A stretch of DNA of 64,000 nucleotides from Plasmodium brasilianum (GCF_023973825.1 NC_090118.1:652501-716500); one strand, 5' to 3'; shown: positions 33,081 through 44,331, numbered from the stretch's first letter. The notes: a model not told the origin generated them from the sequence alone. Made by a program: numbers and translations.

Positions 33081-36000
33081 ATACCAGGAGTGCACCTAGA
33101 AGACACAAACTAAGTACCTATGATCATGGTGTCAAAGAGACGGTTCTAAAAAAGGGCGGAGATAATGAAGAAATACGCGAAACACCTTTTAGGAAAGATA
33201 ATAACAATCTTACTAATGATAAAAGTAATAACTACAGTAATTATGTTTGCAATTACGGCATTAATAACGATAAGAGTAAAAAAAAAGAAGACTTTCATTT
33301 CCCGGAAGAGACCAAAAATAGGAATTCTAACTCAGGAGAGAGGTTACAAAGTAAGGAAGAGGGAAAAACTGATAACGTAGAAGCGAATCCACAGTACCCC
33401 ACCACAACCCTCATATACGATAAGGACAAACTTAGTTCTGTCTTATCAACAGAAGTAAAGAGGACAACCACCTGGGGAACACTCTTTAAAAGAAACAAGT
33501 CGGAAAACATTGCAGGGGAGGAGGAACGGCCAGCGGAAAAGTCATTGGACTGTATTGAGGGCAGATTGGCATCCGCGAAGGGTATAAACTGCGAGGAGCA
33601 AACCGCGAAAAAGGGAAAGCGCGGAAGGAAGAGGAAAAACGATGGAAATAATGCAAAAAGAATCATGAAGAAAGCAGAAGAGGGTATATATGGATATATA
33701 AATAACAGTGGTAACATAAGGAATAATAATTCTTACACAGGTGAAATTATAAATACAGTTGAACATGAGAGTAACTATACGTATGATGAAAAAAATATAG
33801 GCGAAAGAGAACAAACTGCACAAAGTCAAATAATGGCCTCTCCTAATAAAGGTAATAGAACAACAAAGACACGAAAAGTTTCACTAGTAAATTGTTTTGG
33901 AAATGATATCGAGATTACCGTAAATGTAAACCAGGAGGGTTCAAACACAGAGGAGAGCACCAGCACAAGCAGTGAAAACAGTTTTATGTGTCTTAAAAAT
34001 AGGGAGAAGGGGGATAAGAGCGGACGTAAAGGAGATGCCCACAACAACCAAGGGAAACAAAATGGAGCTAGTCACAAGAGCTCCCATGATTTCGATTGCG
34101 GAGAGTTGAAGGCTGCCTACAAGAGAAATTCCATTTCGGATTGGGAAAATTACAGTCAGAAAAATTTGTTTTCAAAACGTGGAAATCAACAAAAGGGAAA
34201 AAGAACGAACTCCCAAAGGAATGATGATAAAACAGTCACATCGAGGGGTTTATTGATTGAAAAAAATAAGAAAAAGATAAATAAAAAAGAGAATATAAAA
34301 GGAAGTATAAAAGAGAATAAGCACCCGTACAACAATAACATGCTAAATTGTCAAAATGACGCAGATGAAAATATGAAGATGTTAGCATCTGATAATGCAT
34401 TGGATATTCAAAGTACCGAGATGAAGAGAAGCATATTTGGGAGAAACAGTTGTTTTGGGGTAGAAATAAACAGAGAAGACAAGGAACAACCCAGTAATAA
34501 AAACCAGAGGAGGTCATGTGTATATATAAGGGGGGCTGCCACTAGTTTTAAAATGAAAGATGGGAATAAAGCGTGTGAAATTTTGCATCTTAGCAACACG
34601 CCTAGTGTAAGAGATGAAGAGAGGAAAAGGAAGGAAGAGGCTAGAGAGTGGGGACTGCATGGGGAAAGTGAAATGGCAAGTACTACTACAACTTATAACG
34701 CACCATTTGCTGCACCCCATGCCGTGATGAATGGTAACAAACGTAACGAGAACGAGGGATGCGACAACTCCGCAAACAGCTTTTACCAAGTGCACGAAAA
34801 TATGCAGGAAAAATTAACATGCATTAAAAATAGTTTCAAGCTAAATGACAATGTGAAAGATATATTGGTAGAAAAACGAAAAATAAGAATATTAAAAATA
34901 TTGAATAAAGACTATTTTGAGAGAGAATGCAATGAGAGTAACACAAGTGTGAATAGTAGAAATGGTCAAAAAAACAAAACCCACAATTTTTCTGAATTGT
35001 TCAGGGATTATTCGAATAAACCATATACCTTTTTTATTGCTGGAGAATTCGTGTTCTTTAGCAATTTTGCACTAACTAAAAAACTAAAAGATGTAGGGTA
35101 TAGTGTAACTAATAACCTTCGAAGAAGTAATGCAGTAGTGTTAGGACATGATGTAAGTGAAGATATATTAAAAAAAATGACAAGTTTTAATGGTCCTATT
35201 TTTAATGAAAAAGGTATTTTATTACACTTACAAATTGATTTCCTTAAATGTATGAACATGTTCATACCTAGGAATGAATATAATGGAAAGAAATTTAAAT
35301 TTCTCTTTAACGATACTAATATAAATAATGTTCCTATATTTTTAATTAATAACAGATTAAAACGTATCTTCAAAATAATTGATGACCTCATTAGTCAGAT
35401 CAATATCTCCACTACTACATCCGATCGTAATATTATTTTAATTAATCTAAGAAAAAAGTTAAACAATCTTTTCTTATTTTTACACATTGCCAAGGGGAAA
35501 TTTAAGTCTGACATAGATTCATTAATGAACTACTACAAGAGACTATACTCAATTACAGCACCCCTTAACGAGAGCAACTATGACAGATATGTTCTTTTCT
35601 TTAAAAACATATCTAACATCCTGTCGAAATGCTCTATTAACAAAGGCCTTCTAGCATGGTCAAGCGGTAGTACCCCTATAGTGGATGCGGGTGTGTGCAG
35701 GGAGTTGGAATTTTTAAGGAGTGAAAATGGGGTGAATGTTCACGCGCCGAAAGTGTTGGGGGAAGTTCCCACAAAGATAACAAGTCGATTGGTTAATCAA
35801 GCGGTTATCCATGTAGTTGACCAACAGGTTAGTCAACCGGTCAGTCAGGTTATTAATCATCCGGATGTCCAATCGATCAACCATTTGTATAGCCGTTCTT
35901 ATAGCCATTCGTACAGCCATTCGTACAGCCAGTCATCCAGGCAGTCATCTAGGCAGTCATGTACGGAATACTGTCCGAAACCGTGCAACAAAACGAGTGG

Positions 36001-38421
36001 CGAGTTAAATGGGCATCTGAGAAAGTTTCACCCGTTCAGCGGGGAAGAACCAACATCAGATGATATACTGAATGGAGGGGAAGACTCATCTTCGGACTAC
36101 ATATCCGTTGATGATAACTTGATGGAACCGAACGAGTTAAGTGAGCGCAGTAATTGCGGTAATTGTGGTAATTGTGGTAATTGCAGTAATTGCAGTAATT
36201 GCGGTAATTGTGGTAATTGCGGTAATTGTGGTAATTGTGGTAATTGCAGTAATTGCAGTAATTGCGGTAATTGTGGTAATTGCGGTAATTGTGGTAATTG
36301 TGGTAATTGTGGTAATTGTGGTAATTGTGGTAATTGCAGTAATTGCGGTAATTGTGGTAATTGCAGTAATTGCGGTAATTGTGGTAATTGTAAGTACAGA
36401 GAAGAATCCAGTGAGGAAAAGGAGGTGAATGGACACTTGCACTTGGAAGACAAGAAAATTAAAGAGAATATTAGAAAAAGCGAAAAATTGAAAAAGATTA
36501 CGAACCTGTGGAGTGTATTTTTTCGACCCAATAGTTTGTACGAAGTTGCTGGTCATAAAAATGAAATAATCAAATTGTACAGAATTTTGAAGAGGAGGTT
36601 CCCCGATTGTTCGAACGATGCTAAGGGACATAACGCTAGGACGGGAGAGCGTAAGGGCTCATCTCCTAATAGAAAAAAGGAAGTACACTTGAGTAATCCA
36701 AGTAACATCATTTTCATTATGTATCCCCCTAACTGTGCAGTTAAAAGAGTAGTCGAGTTAATTTGCTATGCATGTGATTTATTCCCTATATATGAAAATA
36801 AGGTACAGAAATATAAAAACATAAATTACTTTTTTAAATATACACATGGACTAAAGGCTATATCTATATATAATGCAAATAAACTAGACAAGAGTTCAAT
36901 GTACGAACTAAACAGTAGAAATAATGTGTGTATATGTTTATATGAAGATAAAAATTATATTATTAATGCTCATAATAATTCCAGTTTGCCCTTACTAGAG
37001 AATATTAATCATATCTTAATCAAATTCTCATATCCACATAAAAAAGCATTGTTCTATAGATGTTTTGCAGTCTCATCATGTGTTCTTAAAAATATACAAA
37101 AAAAAACATTAAAGATTTTATTTAAAACATGTAGATTAAAAAATTTCTCCTATTCAGTTGAAAGCCTCTTCAATAAAATGCATTTGATACATACCTATGT
37201 AAATTTTATTAAAAATAGGAGTTTTCACCCAAATGCACAGTCATGTGTTGAGGGGAAGGAGTCCACTGTGCAAAGTGTACCGAGCGTTCTTCCCAGTGAT
37301 CATCTTGAACGTTCAAGCATGGTTAGCACCGGTCAGGTTAGCAATGACCATGTAAGAAGCAACCCTGTTTATACCATGCACGTTAGCAGCATCCATGTTA
37401 GAAACAGCCATCTTAGCGACGGCTGCCCACGAGGAGTAAAGCAAGAGCAGGTAATAAACACGAGTGAGGAATTATTCCATCCCAATAATGTAATCCACGA
37501 ATATATAAAAAATCATATATTGAACAGGTTTTTTCTAAATAATTATGAAGAAATAGAATATGACATATTAGAGGGAAACAAGAGCATACCTATATGTGAA
37601 TTAAGCACTACAGAAAAATTGCATCAGCTAAATCATGATTATTATTTTTATAGAGGTTTTGACATAGACGAAATAGAAGAAGTAGTGTATGATTCATATG
37701 ATAAGCTATATATACAGAACAAAGATATAATTTTAAATTTTAATATTAATAAAATAAACAGTAAAGTGATGGAAGACAAAGTAGATTACATGTACATGGA
37801 TGAAAGGTCCAAAAAAAAAAGACAGGATATACTTATAAAAGTGTTGGAGCTATTTTTATACTCTTCTATTTTAATAAAATCAAATCATATTAACATTTCT
37901 TTAATCGCTATCGACATGGCTGTTTTTTGGAACACGTTTCTATACATGAGCCCCTCGTATAGGACAAAAAGCATAATGAATAGAGGAAAAAAAGAAGAAA
38001 AAAAAAAAAAAAAAAAAGGAAGAGAAAATACAAGCAGTGCGATGTGCAAGTGGACAGTTCGGCCACTAACAGTAATTGCGATGATGTTGGTAGCAAATAC
38101 AACGATGGAAGTAGCTACGATAACGGAAGTAGCCAGGTCAATGACAATCACTACGACAACATCGCCAAAAACTACTGTAACCACAACAAAGTCAATTGCT
38201 ACAATAACCTATTCATTAACCAAATGAAACTAAAGGACCAATTGAAGAATAAAACAGAGAAGTGTAACAAAATATTTTCTGAGAAAATAAAAAAATATAA
38301 AAATCTCATGCTATATTTCAAGTGTCCATTCAATTTCTCTTCAGCTAGTGTAGTTTACGACATTTTGCAAAACAATAAAATTGTTAACTTTAATGCGAAG
38401 AAGAAAATAGGGGCTCTCTGA
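32846..38421 (+). CDS. Replication factor C subunit 1-like protein, degenerate ATP site, apparent frameshift
   Basis: This is a protein of about 1,860 residues. Frame 1 runs from 32846 to the A20 run at 37998-38017. Beyond it the natural-looking sequence continues in another frame to a stop at 38421; the first frame instead gives a Thr-rich tail. The N-terminus has ITNFFKV, like the PCNA-binding/RFC1 start (IRKFF). After about 700 low-complexity residues comes a BRCT-like region (FFIAGEFVFF...AVVLGHDVSEDILKK, about 724-790). Next is an RFC box (LWSVFFRPNSLYEVAGH, about 1220) and a degenerate P-loop, YPPNCAVKR, where GPPGVGKTT is expected. Later ICLYEDKNY and LIKFSYPHKKALF match RFC1 sensor/lid positions. 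RFC1 is the large subunit of the PCNA clamp loader. Because P. falciparum has a separate annotated RFC1, this is probably a divergent paralogue; the function is inferred. Confidence 0.65.
36148..36391 (+). repeat. 9-bp repeat coding for Asn-Cys-Gly/Ser inside the RFC1-like gene
   Basis: About 26 uninterrupted codon triplets of the form ggtaattg[t/c] or agtaattgc encode NCG or NCS tripeptides. This places some 26 cysteines in about 80 residues, between the BRCT-like region and the degenerate AAA domain. The antisense Thr/Ile/Ala and Leu/Pro/Gln frames are artefacts. Confidence 0.95.
37998..38017 (+). other. A20 homopolymer at an apparent frameshift
   Basis: Twenty consecutive A residues follow a Lys/Glu-rich segment. 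The upstream frame continues into an unlikely Thr/Met/Val tail, while a frame displaced by one base continues with Asn/Ser/Lys-rich Plasmodium-like protein for more than 120 residues to 38421. One base is probably missing from the run, or slippage occurs. Confidence 0.75.
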
Positions 38422-38696
38422 GTGAATTTTGAAAAGTATGTGCAGTATCTGCCATACATCTTGGTAATATCAATTTTATGTATATTGAAGCCGCCTTTTT
38501 TTCTTATTTTTACCCGTCTTTCTTTCTCGTCATTGTGTATAAACGCTGTTCTTTTAGTACTGTACTTAATGTGTAAAGCAAACAAGCCAATACGTAAGAC
38601 CTGCGATATGTTAGCTACATTCCACGTTATTTCTCTGCAACAACGCTGTGTCTTTTTCTGCATCCGCTCTTCCTCCCCTTACCTCTTTTTATGAAT

Positions 38697-39926
38697 TCAA
38701 TTTTTTTGAAAAACCAACGTTGACGTATGTTTCATACTAAAACTTTTGAAAATCTTGCCATTGGATGTAAAAACAATATTTTTTTTTTTTTTTGTGTTAT
38801 TATTATCATTGGAAAAACTCGAATTGTACATAGATGGAATATATTTTAAAGACTTATAAATATTGTATGAGTTGTAAAAATTAACTCTTTGTATAAATGA
38901 TAGGGAGTGTTCGTTTAAGAAACGGCATGTTAAATACTTGTCGTTCACTCTCAAATGTAAAAACCCTTTATCTTTTAACAAAATTGACGAATTTTTAAAT
39001 AAGTAATAAAACATCTTGTCCAACAAATAATACTCAGCCTTTTTATAATATTTAATATAATTGTTACTATCCATTTTGCTATGCATATCTTTATGCATAT
39101 CTTTATACATATCTTTATTAATATCTTTATTAATATCTTTATACATATCTTTATTAATATCTTTATTAATATCTTTACCCATTTTGTATCCCCATTTCGT
39201 TTGTATAAACTCATCAGTTACTAATACAAATGGGAAATTAAAAACAATTATGTCAAACGTATTTTTCAAAAAATGCTTATCCACTGTTTCTACATTTATA
39301 TTTGGTAAGTATATACCTCCAAAGGATTCTAATATTTTTAAATTTTTTTTAAAATTTTTTCCATAATTTGTTTCTAATTTTATAGGGTCTTCCATTGATG
39401 TAGCCACCACTTTGCATTGTTGTAAATTCCTTTGTAGTAATGTACTAAAAGATAAATTACCCTCACCTATACATAATACTTTTTTCTTATTTTCATATAT
39501 AACATCCGCTATTATTAGGTCTTTATAATCGTTATTCTTTACACAGTTATATAAATATCTTTCATAACTACTACACGAAGGGGGAATCAGTTCTTCCCTC
39601 TTCTCCTCCTTCAACTTCTTTCTCAATTTATCGTAGTCCCTTGACAACCATTCGCTGTACTTTTTAACCATTTCTCTGCTTATTCCGTGGAACTTTGTTT
39701 TGCTGAACTTTCCAGCTTTGTCCTCCTGATCATCTCGACCTTCCTTCTCTTCCTCGCTTTCATAACCCCTGATACTAATCAGTTTCTCGAAAAATCCAAT
39801 TTCCTTTTTGGCTTCACTTAAATTGTAGCATCCCGAATTGAAGTTAGCAACTGCGCACGTTTTGAAAACTATTCCACGCCACGACTTTTTTAGAAAAGAC
39901 GATCTTTTCATTATTGCACACTGCAT
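38697..39926 (-). CDS. BMT5-like (DUF2431) rRNA methyltransferase family protein
   Basis: The product is 409 residues from the ATG at 39926 (MQCAIMKRSS). Frames extending further upstream lack an ATG and run through an ACT/ACC trinucleotide repeat. The core matches the BMT5-like Rossmann domain: KVLCIGEGNLSFSTLLQR (SAM-binding GEGNLSFS at 154-161), VVATSMEDPIKLETNYGKNFKKN, NVETVDKHFLKNTFDIIVFNFPFV, and the C-terminal GFLHLRVNDKY block. Yeast Bmt5 makes N3-methyluridine in 25S rRNA, so a nucleolar uridine methyltransferase role is likely but inferred. An array of INKDMYKD/MHKD units (39060-39180) interrupts the domain after the IIVFNFPF motif. The neighbouring RFC1-like gene converges on it. 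Confidence 0.8.
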   Translation of the reverse strand: MQCAIMKRSSFLKKSWRGIVFKTCAVANFNSGCYNLSEAKKEIGFFEKLISIRGYESEEEKEGRDDQEDKAGKFSKTKFHGISREMVKKYSEWLSRDYDKLRKKLKEEKREELIPPSCSSYERYLYNCVKNNDYKDLIIADVIYENKKKVLCIGEGNLSFSTLLQRNLQQCKVVATSMEDPIKLETNYGKNFKKNLKILESFGGIYLPNINVETVDKHFLKNTFDIIVFNFPFVLVTDEFIQTKWGYKMGKDINKDINKDMYKDINKDINKDMYKDMHKDMHSKMDSNNYIKYYKKAEYYLLDKMFYYLFKNSSILLKDKGFLHLRVNDKYLTCRFLNEHSLSFIQRVNFYNSYNIYKSLKYIPSMYNSSFSNDNNNTKKKKNIVFTSNGKIFKSFSMKHTSTLVFQKN

Positions 39927-40504
39927 TTGATGAAATGTCGGCAATGTTACTACTATAGAAGCGGTGGTAGTGGTAGTGGTAGTAGTAGTGGTAGTGGTAG
40001 TGGTAGTAGTAGTGGTAGTAGTAGTAGTAGTGGTAGTAGTAGTAGTAGCAACAGCAGTAGCTACCGCAGCAGTTGGCGCGTGAATGATATGTATATAAAA
40101 GATGCACCGTTTTCCTATGCACACCCCTCAAAACGCACGTGTTTCTGTTTCCTCACGCATCGGTAAACGGTTGAGGGGCCCTCGGGGGTTCTGTTCAGAC
40201 GAGTTTCCCATGTATATGCAATGTAATAATATAATTTGGCCTATCGTATTTATGTACTCAAGGGTACACATAAAAAATGGTCCGCACAAGAATACGCCGG
40301 GCTCTATTATTTTCACGTCAAATGTTTAAAATCCTCGTACAAATAACTGGCATATTTCGGTTTTACAAGGAATTAAAAATACCGTTCAAATGTGCAGTAC
40401 TAGCAAAATTGTATGAATGCAATATATGAGCAATAAAAAAAAAAAAAAAAAAAAAGATGATGATGATGATAATAAAGAGGGGGAAGGCCCGAATTGTAGG
40501 AATG

Positions 40505-40540
<36 letters not shown>

Positions 40541-41568
40541 CCTATTGTTACTATTATGCGATTAAAAGTGCAGGATGTAAATTTACAGGAAAAAAAAAAA
40601 AAAATACGATATACGATATAATTTGAATTTTTCCGAAATAAGAAAGATACTCATATGTAGCTCCTCGCGTGCACCCCACTGTTCGTAGATTATTTAGCGT
40701 ACTTGGGAGGTACTATTATGTGCCCCTCGGTAATGCCATTCTTGGTGCACCTCCGATGTATAATTCTTTGACCCTCGGGTATACTCCGTTTGATGTACTT
40801 TTAAATTACCACTTTGAAGTACATTTAAAAAGTCGTTTTTTAAAGCGCTATTTTTTAAATTGACGCTAATTAAATTGACGTAAATTAAATTGATGTATAT
40901 TAAATGGATGATTATTAAATGGATGATTATTAAATGGATGATTATTAAATGGATGATTATTAAATGGATGATTATTAAATGGATGATTATTAAATTGACG
41001 TATATTAAATGGATGATTATTAAATGGATGATTATTAAATGGATGATTATTAAATTGACGTATATTAAATGGATGATTATTAAATGGATGATTATTAAAT
41101 GGATGATTATTAAATTGATGATTATTAATATGACGATTAATAATATGCCGCTTTTCAATTTGGCTTTATTTGATATGCCATTTTTTAATATTTCATTTTT
41201 TTTACCATATATGTTAATGTTAAAATTTTCTTTTTAAAACATAACACGAAAGCGAAATAGCAAATTTCGAGTTCAAGACTACCTAGTTACTGCAAAACTG
41301 CAAGCAAAAGGGCCAATAAATTTTCCAGAAATATTTCCAGTAACATTTCCAGCAGTATATCTAGTAGTATTTCCAGAAGTAATTCCAGTAGTAATTCCAG
41401 TAGTATTCCTAGCATTTTATCTAACAATATATCAAGCAAAATATAACAATCTCTTTAGTGAAAAAACGAATTATGTCATTGCTGCGTGCCACACCTCTGC
41501 TCTTCATCCTATTTGAATCCACGCCAATTCTAATAGACTAACCGCATTAATTTTATAAATAGCGTCCA
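39927..41568. other. Upstream region of BMT5-like gene; trinucleotide and 15-bp repeats
   Basis: 39960-40060 is a gtagtggtag-type trinucleotide repeat (poly-Thr on the minus strand, poly-Ser/Gly on the plus). Poly-A and poly-T runs of 19-30 lie at 40436-40455 and 40507-40537. The 15-bp array at 40889-41130 is listed separately. 41320-41440 has an atttccagtagtaattccag repeat with Ser/Asn/Ile-rich open frames. No gene is called. Confidence 0.55.
40889..41130. repeat. 15-bp minisatellite (taaatggatgattat), about 16 copies
   Basis: Near-perfect tandem units, with three taaattgacgtat variants at regular spacing. Both strands are open (KWMII and HLIII frames), but this is a repeat artefact without a gene context. 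Confidence 0.95.
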
Positions 41569-42181
41569 ATGTTTAAACTGCTCCGAAGCAGCATTGCGTA
41601 TGCAACTACTTGTGAGTAATACATTATATAGCTGAACACATTATAGGGATTTACATGTACAACCGTGTGTCAGTATATGAAGTGCAAAAATACCGCTACT
41701 ACTTTGGGGGGGGGAAAAAAAAAAAAAAAAAAATCAACCGAAAAAAATACAAATTTTAATTTGTAAGTACACCTACGAATTGTACATCAGGTACAAAAGT
41801 AAAAGTGTATGTACAAGTACAAGTATATGCATAAGTATATGTATATACCATCCAGGCATCATAGTTCATTGGAGTGTGAATCAACGTACAGGTGAACAAA
41901 CCCTCAACGAGTTCATCAACACCTGTAAAATTGGTTAGGCACCACCACTACCACGCCGTAATTTGTTCAACACACAGCAGATTTGTAAGCAAACTAATCG
42001 TTCCTCATTTCATGATAAAAGCTACCAGCATCTATTCAAGCCCAAAAAAAAGGATAAAGAAAAATCCTGTAATACGTTTAGGTTTCCAAAAAAAAAAAAA
42101 AAAATTGATGTACAAGGCACCGATAATTTTTCCCCATCTGAGATAAGTAACTGGAAAAAAAATCGAAGTGTGCTTAAATAG
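41569..42181 (+). CDS. Candidate small spliced gene, 101 residues, possibly mitochondrial
   Basis: Exons 41569-41611, 41647-41672, 41892-41924 and 41978-42181 join with continuous phase to 306 nt. The first donor is a perfect GTGAGT. The protein starts MFKLLRSSIAYATT, a basic, serine-containing amphipathic start typical of a mitochondrial presequence. The last exon has convincing protein-like composition (SCNTFRF, DVQGTDNFSPSEISNWKK) and ends RSVLK. The second donor (GTATAT) and the acceptor at 41891 are acceptable. I recognise no family. It lies on the same strand as and just upstream of GET3, separated by a 14-bp repeat array. Confidence 0.5.
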
Positions 42182-42184
42182 GTT

Positions 42185-42330
42185 ATATGTTATAGATCGT
42201 ATGTTATAGTTCGTATATCATAGATCGTATGCCATAGATCGTATATCATAGATCGTATGCCATAGATCGTATGCCATAGATCGTATATCATAGATCGTAT
42301 GCCATAGATCGTATATTATAGATCATTTAT
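42185..42330. repeat. 14-bp repeat array immediately upstream of GET3
   Basis: About ten copies of atagatcgtat[gcc/atc] lie in tandem, ending some 38 bp before the GET3 start codon. Each unit contains GATC. The array separates the candidate small gene from GET3 and would lie in the GET3 5' UTR or promoter. Confidence 0.9.
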
Positions 42331-42367
42331 TATACATTGTAGATTACATATTAGATAACATAATATT

Positions 42368-43498
42368 ATGAGCGGGTCCGAATCAGAATCAGATGCATGC
42401 TCTGTAAGTATAAAGAGCAGTGAGATAAGCGATGAAGAATATGAAAAGAATTTGAATAAATTAATTGAAAATGAAACATTAAATTGGATATTTGTAGGAG
42501 GAAAAGGAGGAGTAGGTAAAACAACTACATCTTGTTCTATAGCAATACAATTATCTAAAAAAAGAGAATCAGTTTTATTAATATCTACAGATCCTGCACA
42601 TAATACAAGTGATGCTTTTAACCAAAAATTTACAAACCAACCAACACTTGTAAAATCGTTTACTAATTTATATTGTATGGAAATAGATACGACATTTGCA
42701 GAGAGTACAGCTTTTAAATTGAATAAAAAAGAATTTTTTGATAATATAATTCCTGAGTTATTACAAAGTTTTCCAGGTATTGATGAAGCATTATGTTTTG
42801 CAGAATTAATGCAATCAATAAAAAATATGAAATACTCAGTAATTGTTTTTGATACAGCACCTACTGGACATACACTTAGACTATTAGCTTTTCCAGATTT
42901 ATTAAAAAAAGCATTAGGTTATCTAATAAACCTTAGAGAAAAATTACAAGGAACTCTGAATGTATTAAAGAGTCTTACCAATAATGAAATGGAACTAGAA
43001 GGATTATATGAAAAGATTAATCATCTTAATGCTATGTCTATTAGTATTCAATCAAATTTTCAAAATCCGTTAAAAACAACATTTGTATGTGTTTGTATTC
43101 CAGAATTTTTAAGTGTATATGAAACTGAAAGGTTAATACAAGAGTTAACAAAAAAAAGTATCTCGTGTTATAATATTGTAGTTAATCAAGTTGTTTTCCC
43201 TTTAGAATCTCCCATGGTTGACTTAAACCATTGTGAATCCTTACTAACACAAATTAAAGATAAAAATGTGGAAACAACTTTTAATAATCTTATTTTAAAA
43301 ACAAAAGAACTGCAAGATGTGTATATTTCCAGGAGAAAATTACAAACCAAGTACCTTAAACAAATAAAAACTCTCTATGGTTCTGATTTCCACATTGTAT
43401 GTATGCCTCAGCTAAAAAATGAAATAAGAGGCCTAGACAGCCTATCCGCCTTTTCAGAAATGCTCCTGCAGTCGAAGGAAATACCAATATACAACTGA
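42368..43498 (+). CDS. GET3: ATPase GET3/TRC40 (ASNA1), tail-anchored protein targeting
   Basis: The product is 376 residues in one exon. The deviant Walker [10 protein letters not shown] (44-52), switch [11 protein letters not shown] (from D75) and the [12 protein letters not shown] motif are diagnostic of the GET3/ArsA family. Get3 binds the hydrophobic C-terminal anchors of proteins in the cytosol and delivers them to the ER. In most eukaryotic Get3 proteins a zinc-binding CxxC holds the dimer together, before a conserved R-x-K-x-Q-x-KYL segment. Here the aligned positions read [15 protein letters not shown] (about 316-330), so both cysteines are absent. This is a real difference in the sequence, not a truncation. 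The start is the only ATG preceding the acidic N-terminus MSGSESES. Confidence 0.95.
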   Translation: MSGSESESDACSVSIKSSEISDEEYEKNLNKLIENETLNWIFVGGKGGVGKTTTSCSIAIQLSKKRESVLLISTDPAHNTSDAFNQKFTNQPTLVKSFTNLYCMEIDTTFAESTAFKLNKKEFFDNIIPELLQSFPGIDEALCFAELMQSIKNMKYSVIVFDTAPTGHTLRLLAFPDLLKKALGYLINLREKLQGTLNVLKSLTNNEMELEGLYEKINHLNAMSISIQSNFQNPLKTTFVCVCIPEFLSVYETERLIQELTKKSISCYNIVVNQVVFPLESPMVDLNHCESLLTQIKDKNVETTFNNLILKTKELQDVYISRRKLQTKYLKQIKTLYGSDFHIVCMPQLKNEIRGLDSLSAFSEMLLQSKEIPIYN

Positions 43499-44252
43499 CT
43501 CGTGAGGAACGGCACTTAGCTTACTTAGCAGTATGTAGATTTACTCAGCTTTTCACTTAGTGCTTTTAAACAACTGGTCGGGAGGAAGAGAAGCTTTAAA
43601 ATGTGCAGATATTCAAGCCAAGTGGACAAATGAACGAAGAACCCCCTGCTCACCAATGCCCATAAAAGCGTGCTAACATTTATGCATACTTGTAAACGCC
43701 TCTTGCACAGAAAATAATATCGACATTTTTTTTTTTTTTCAAAAAAATTAAAAATTTTATTTTTTATCGCAGTTCTTGTGATTATTAAAATTTATGCAGT
43801 TTATACGATATACACAATTTTTTCCAAGTGAATCTTTGACATGATAACAAATTTATGCAAATATTACAACATTAAAACATTCAAATGAGAGAAAATAAGT
43901 GAACCTTTTTTAAAAGCATGCAAAGGAACAAAAGCGTTGGCACGCACATATATACATATATATGTTACACGTACACATGTTATGCACACATGTTGCATAT
44001 ACGCATTTGTGTGTGTGCGTGTGTGTGTGTGTGTGATAAATTCTTTACGGATTATCCGTCAAATGCGCAACTCTAACGAGCACGACGTTTTTACATTTTG
44101 AAAAATAAAACAAAAGGTTGACTACGAATATAACTACGTATATGTCTACGATTGTGATTGTAGTCATATCTATAACCGTAGCTGTAACTGTAACATAACA
44201 AAAAAAAAAAAAAAAAAAAAAAAATTGCGAAAAATTTGTAGCAAAAAAGACA
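43499..44252. other. Intergenic between convergent GET3 and ARO
   Basis: It holds a T13 run at 43727-43739, tgtg microsatellite at 44010-44035 and a poly-A at 44199-44224. No gene is seen; this is likely 3' UTR of both neighbours. Confidence 0.6.
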
Positions 44253-44331
44253 CTAATCGGTGAGTCTTAGTAGAAGAACATTTGAAGCTTCGGCAAGATC
44301 TTGTTCAGGGCACTGAAAAAAAAAAAAAAAT

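Noticed and set aside
36097..36631. Long Leu/Pro/Gln and Thr/Ile/Ala minus-strand frames
   Set aside because: Antisense of the NCG/NCS repeat in the RFC1-like gene.
40889..41130. Possible CRISPR-like array
   Set aside because: Direct tandem units without spacers, in a eukaryotic nuclear genome; a minisatellite. The same applies to the arrays at 15911, 42185 and 60499.
40694..41237. KWMII and HLIII repeat frames
   Set aside because: 15-bp minisatellite; open on both strands because 15 is a multiple of three.
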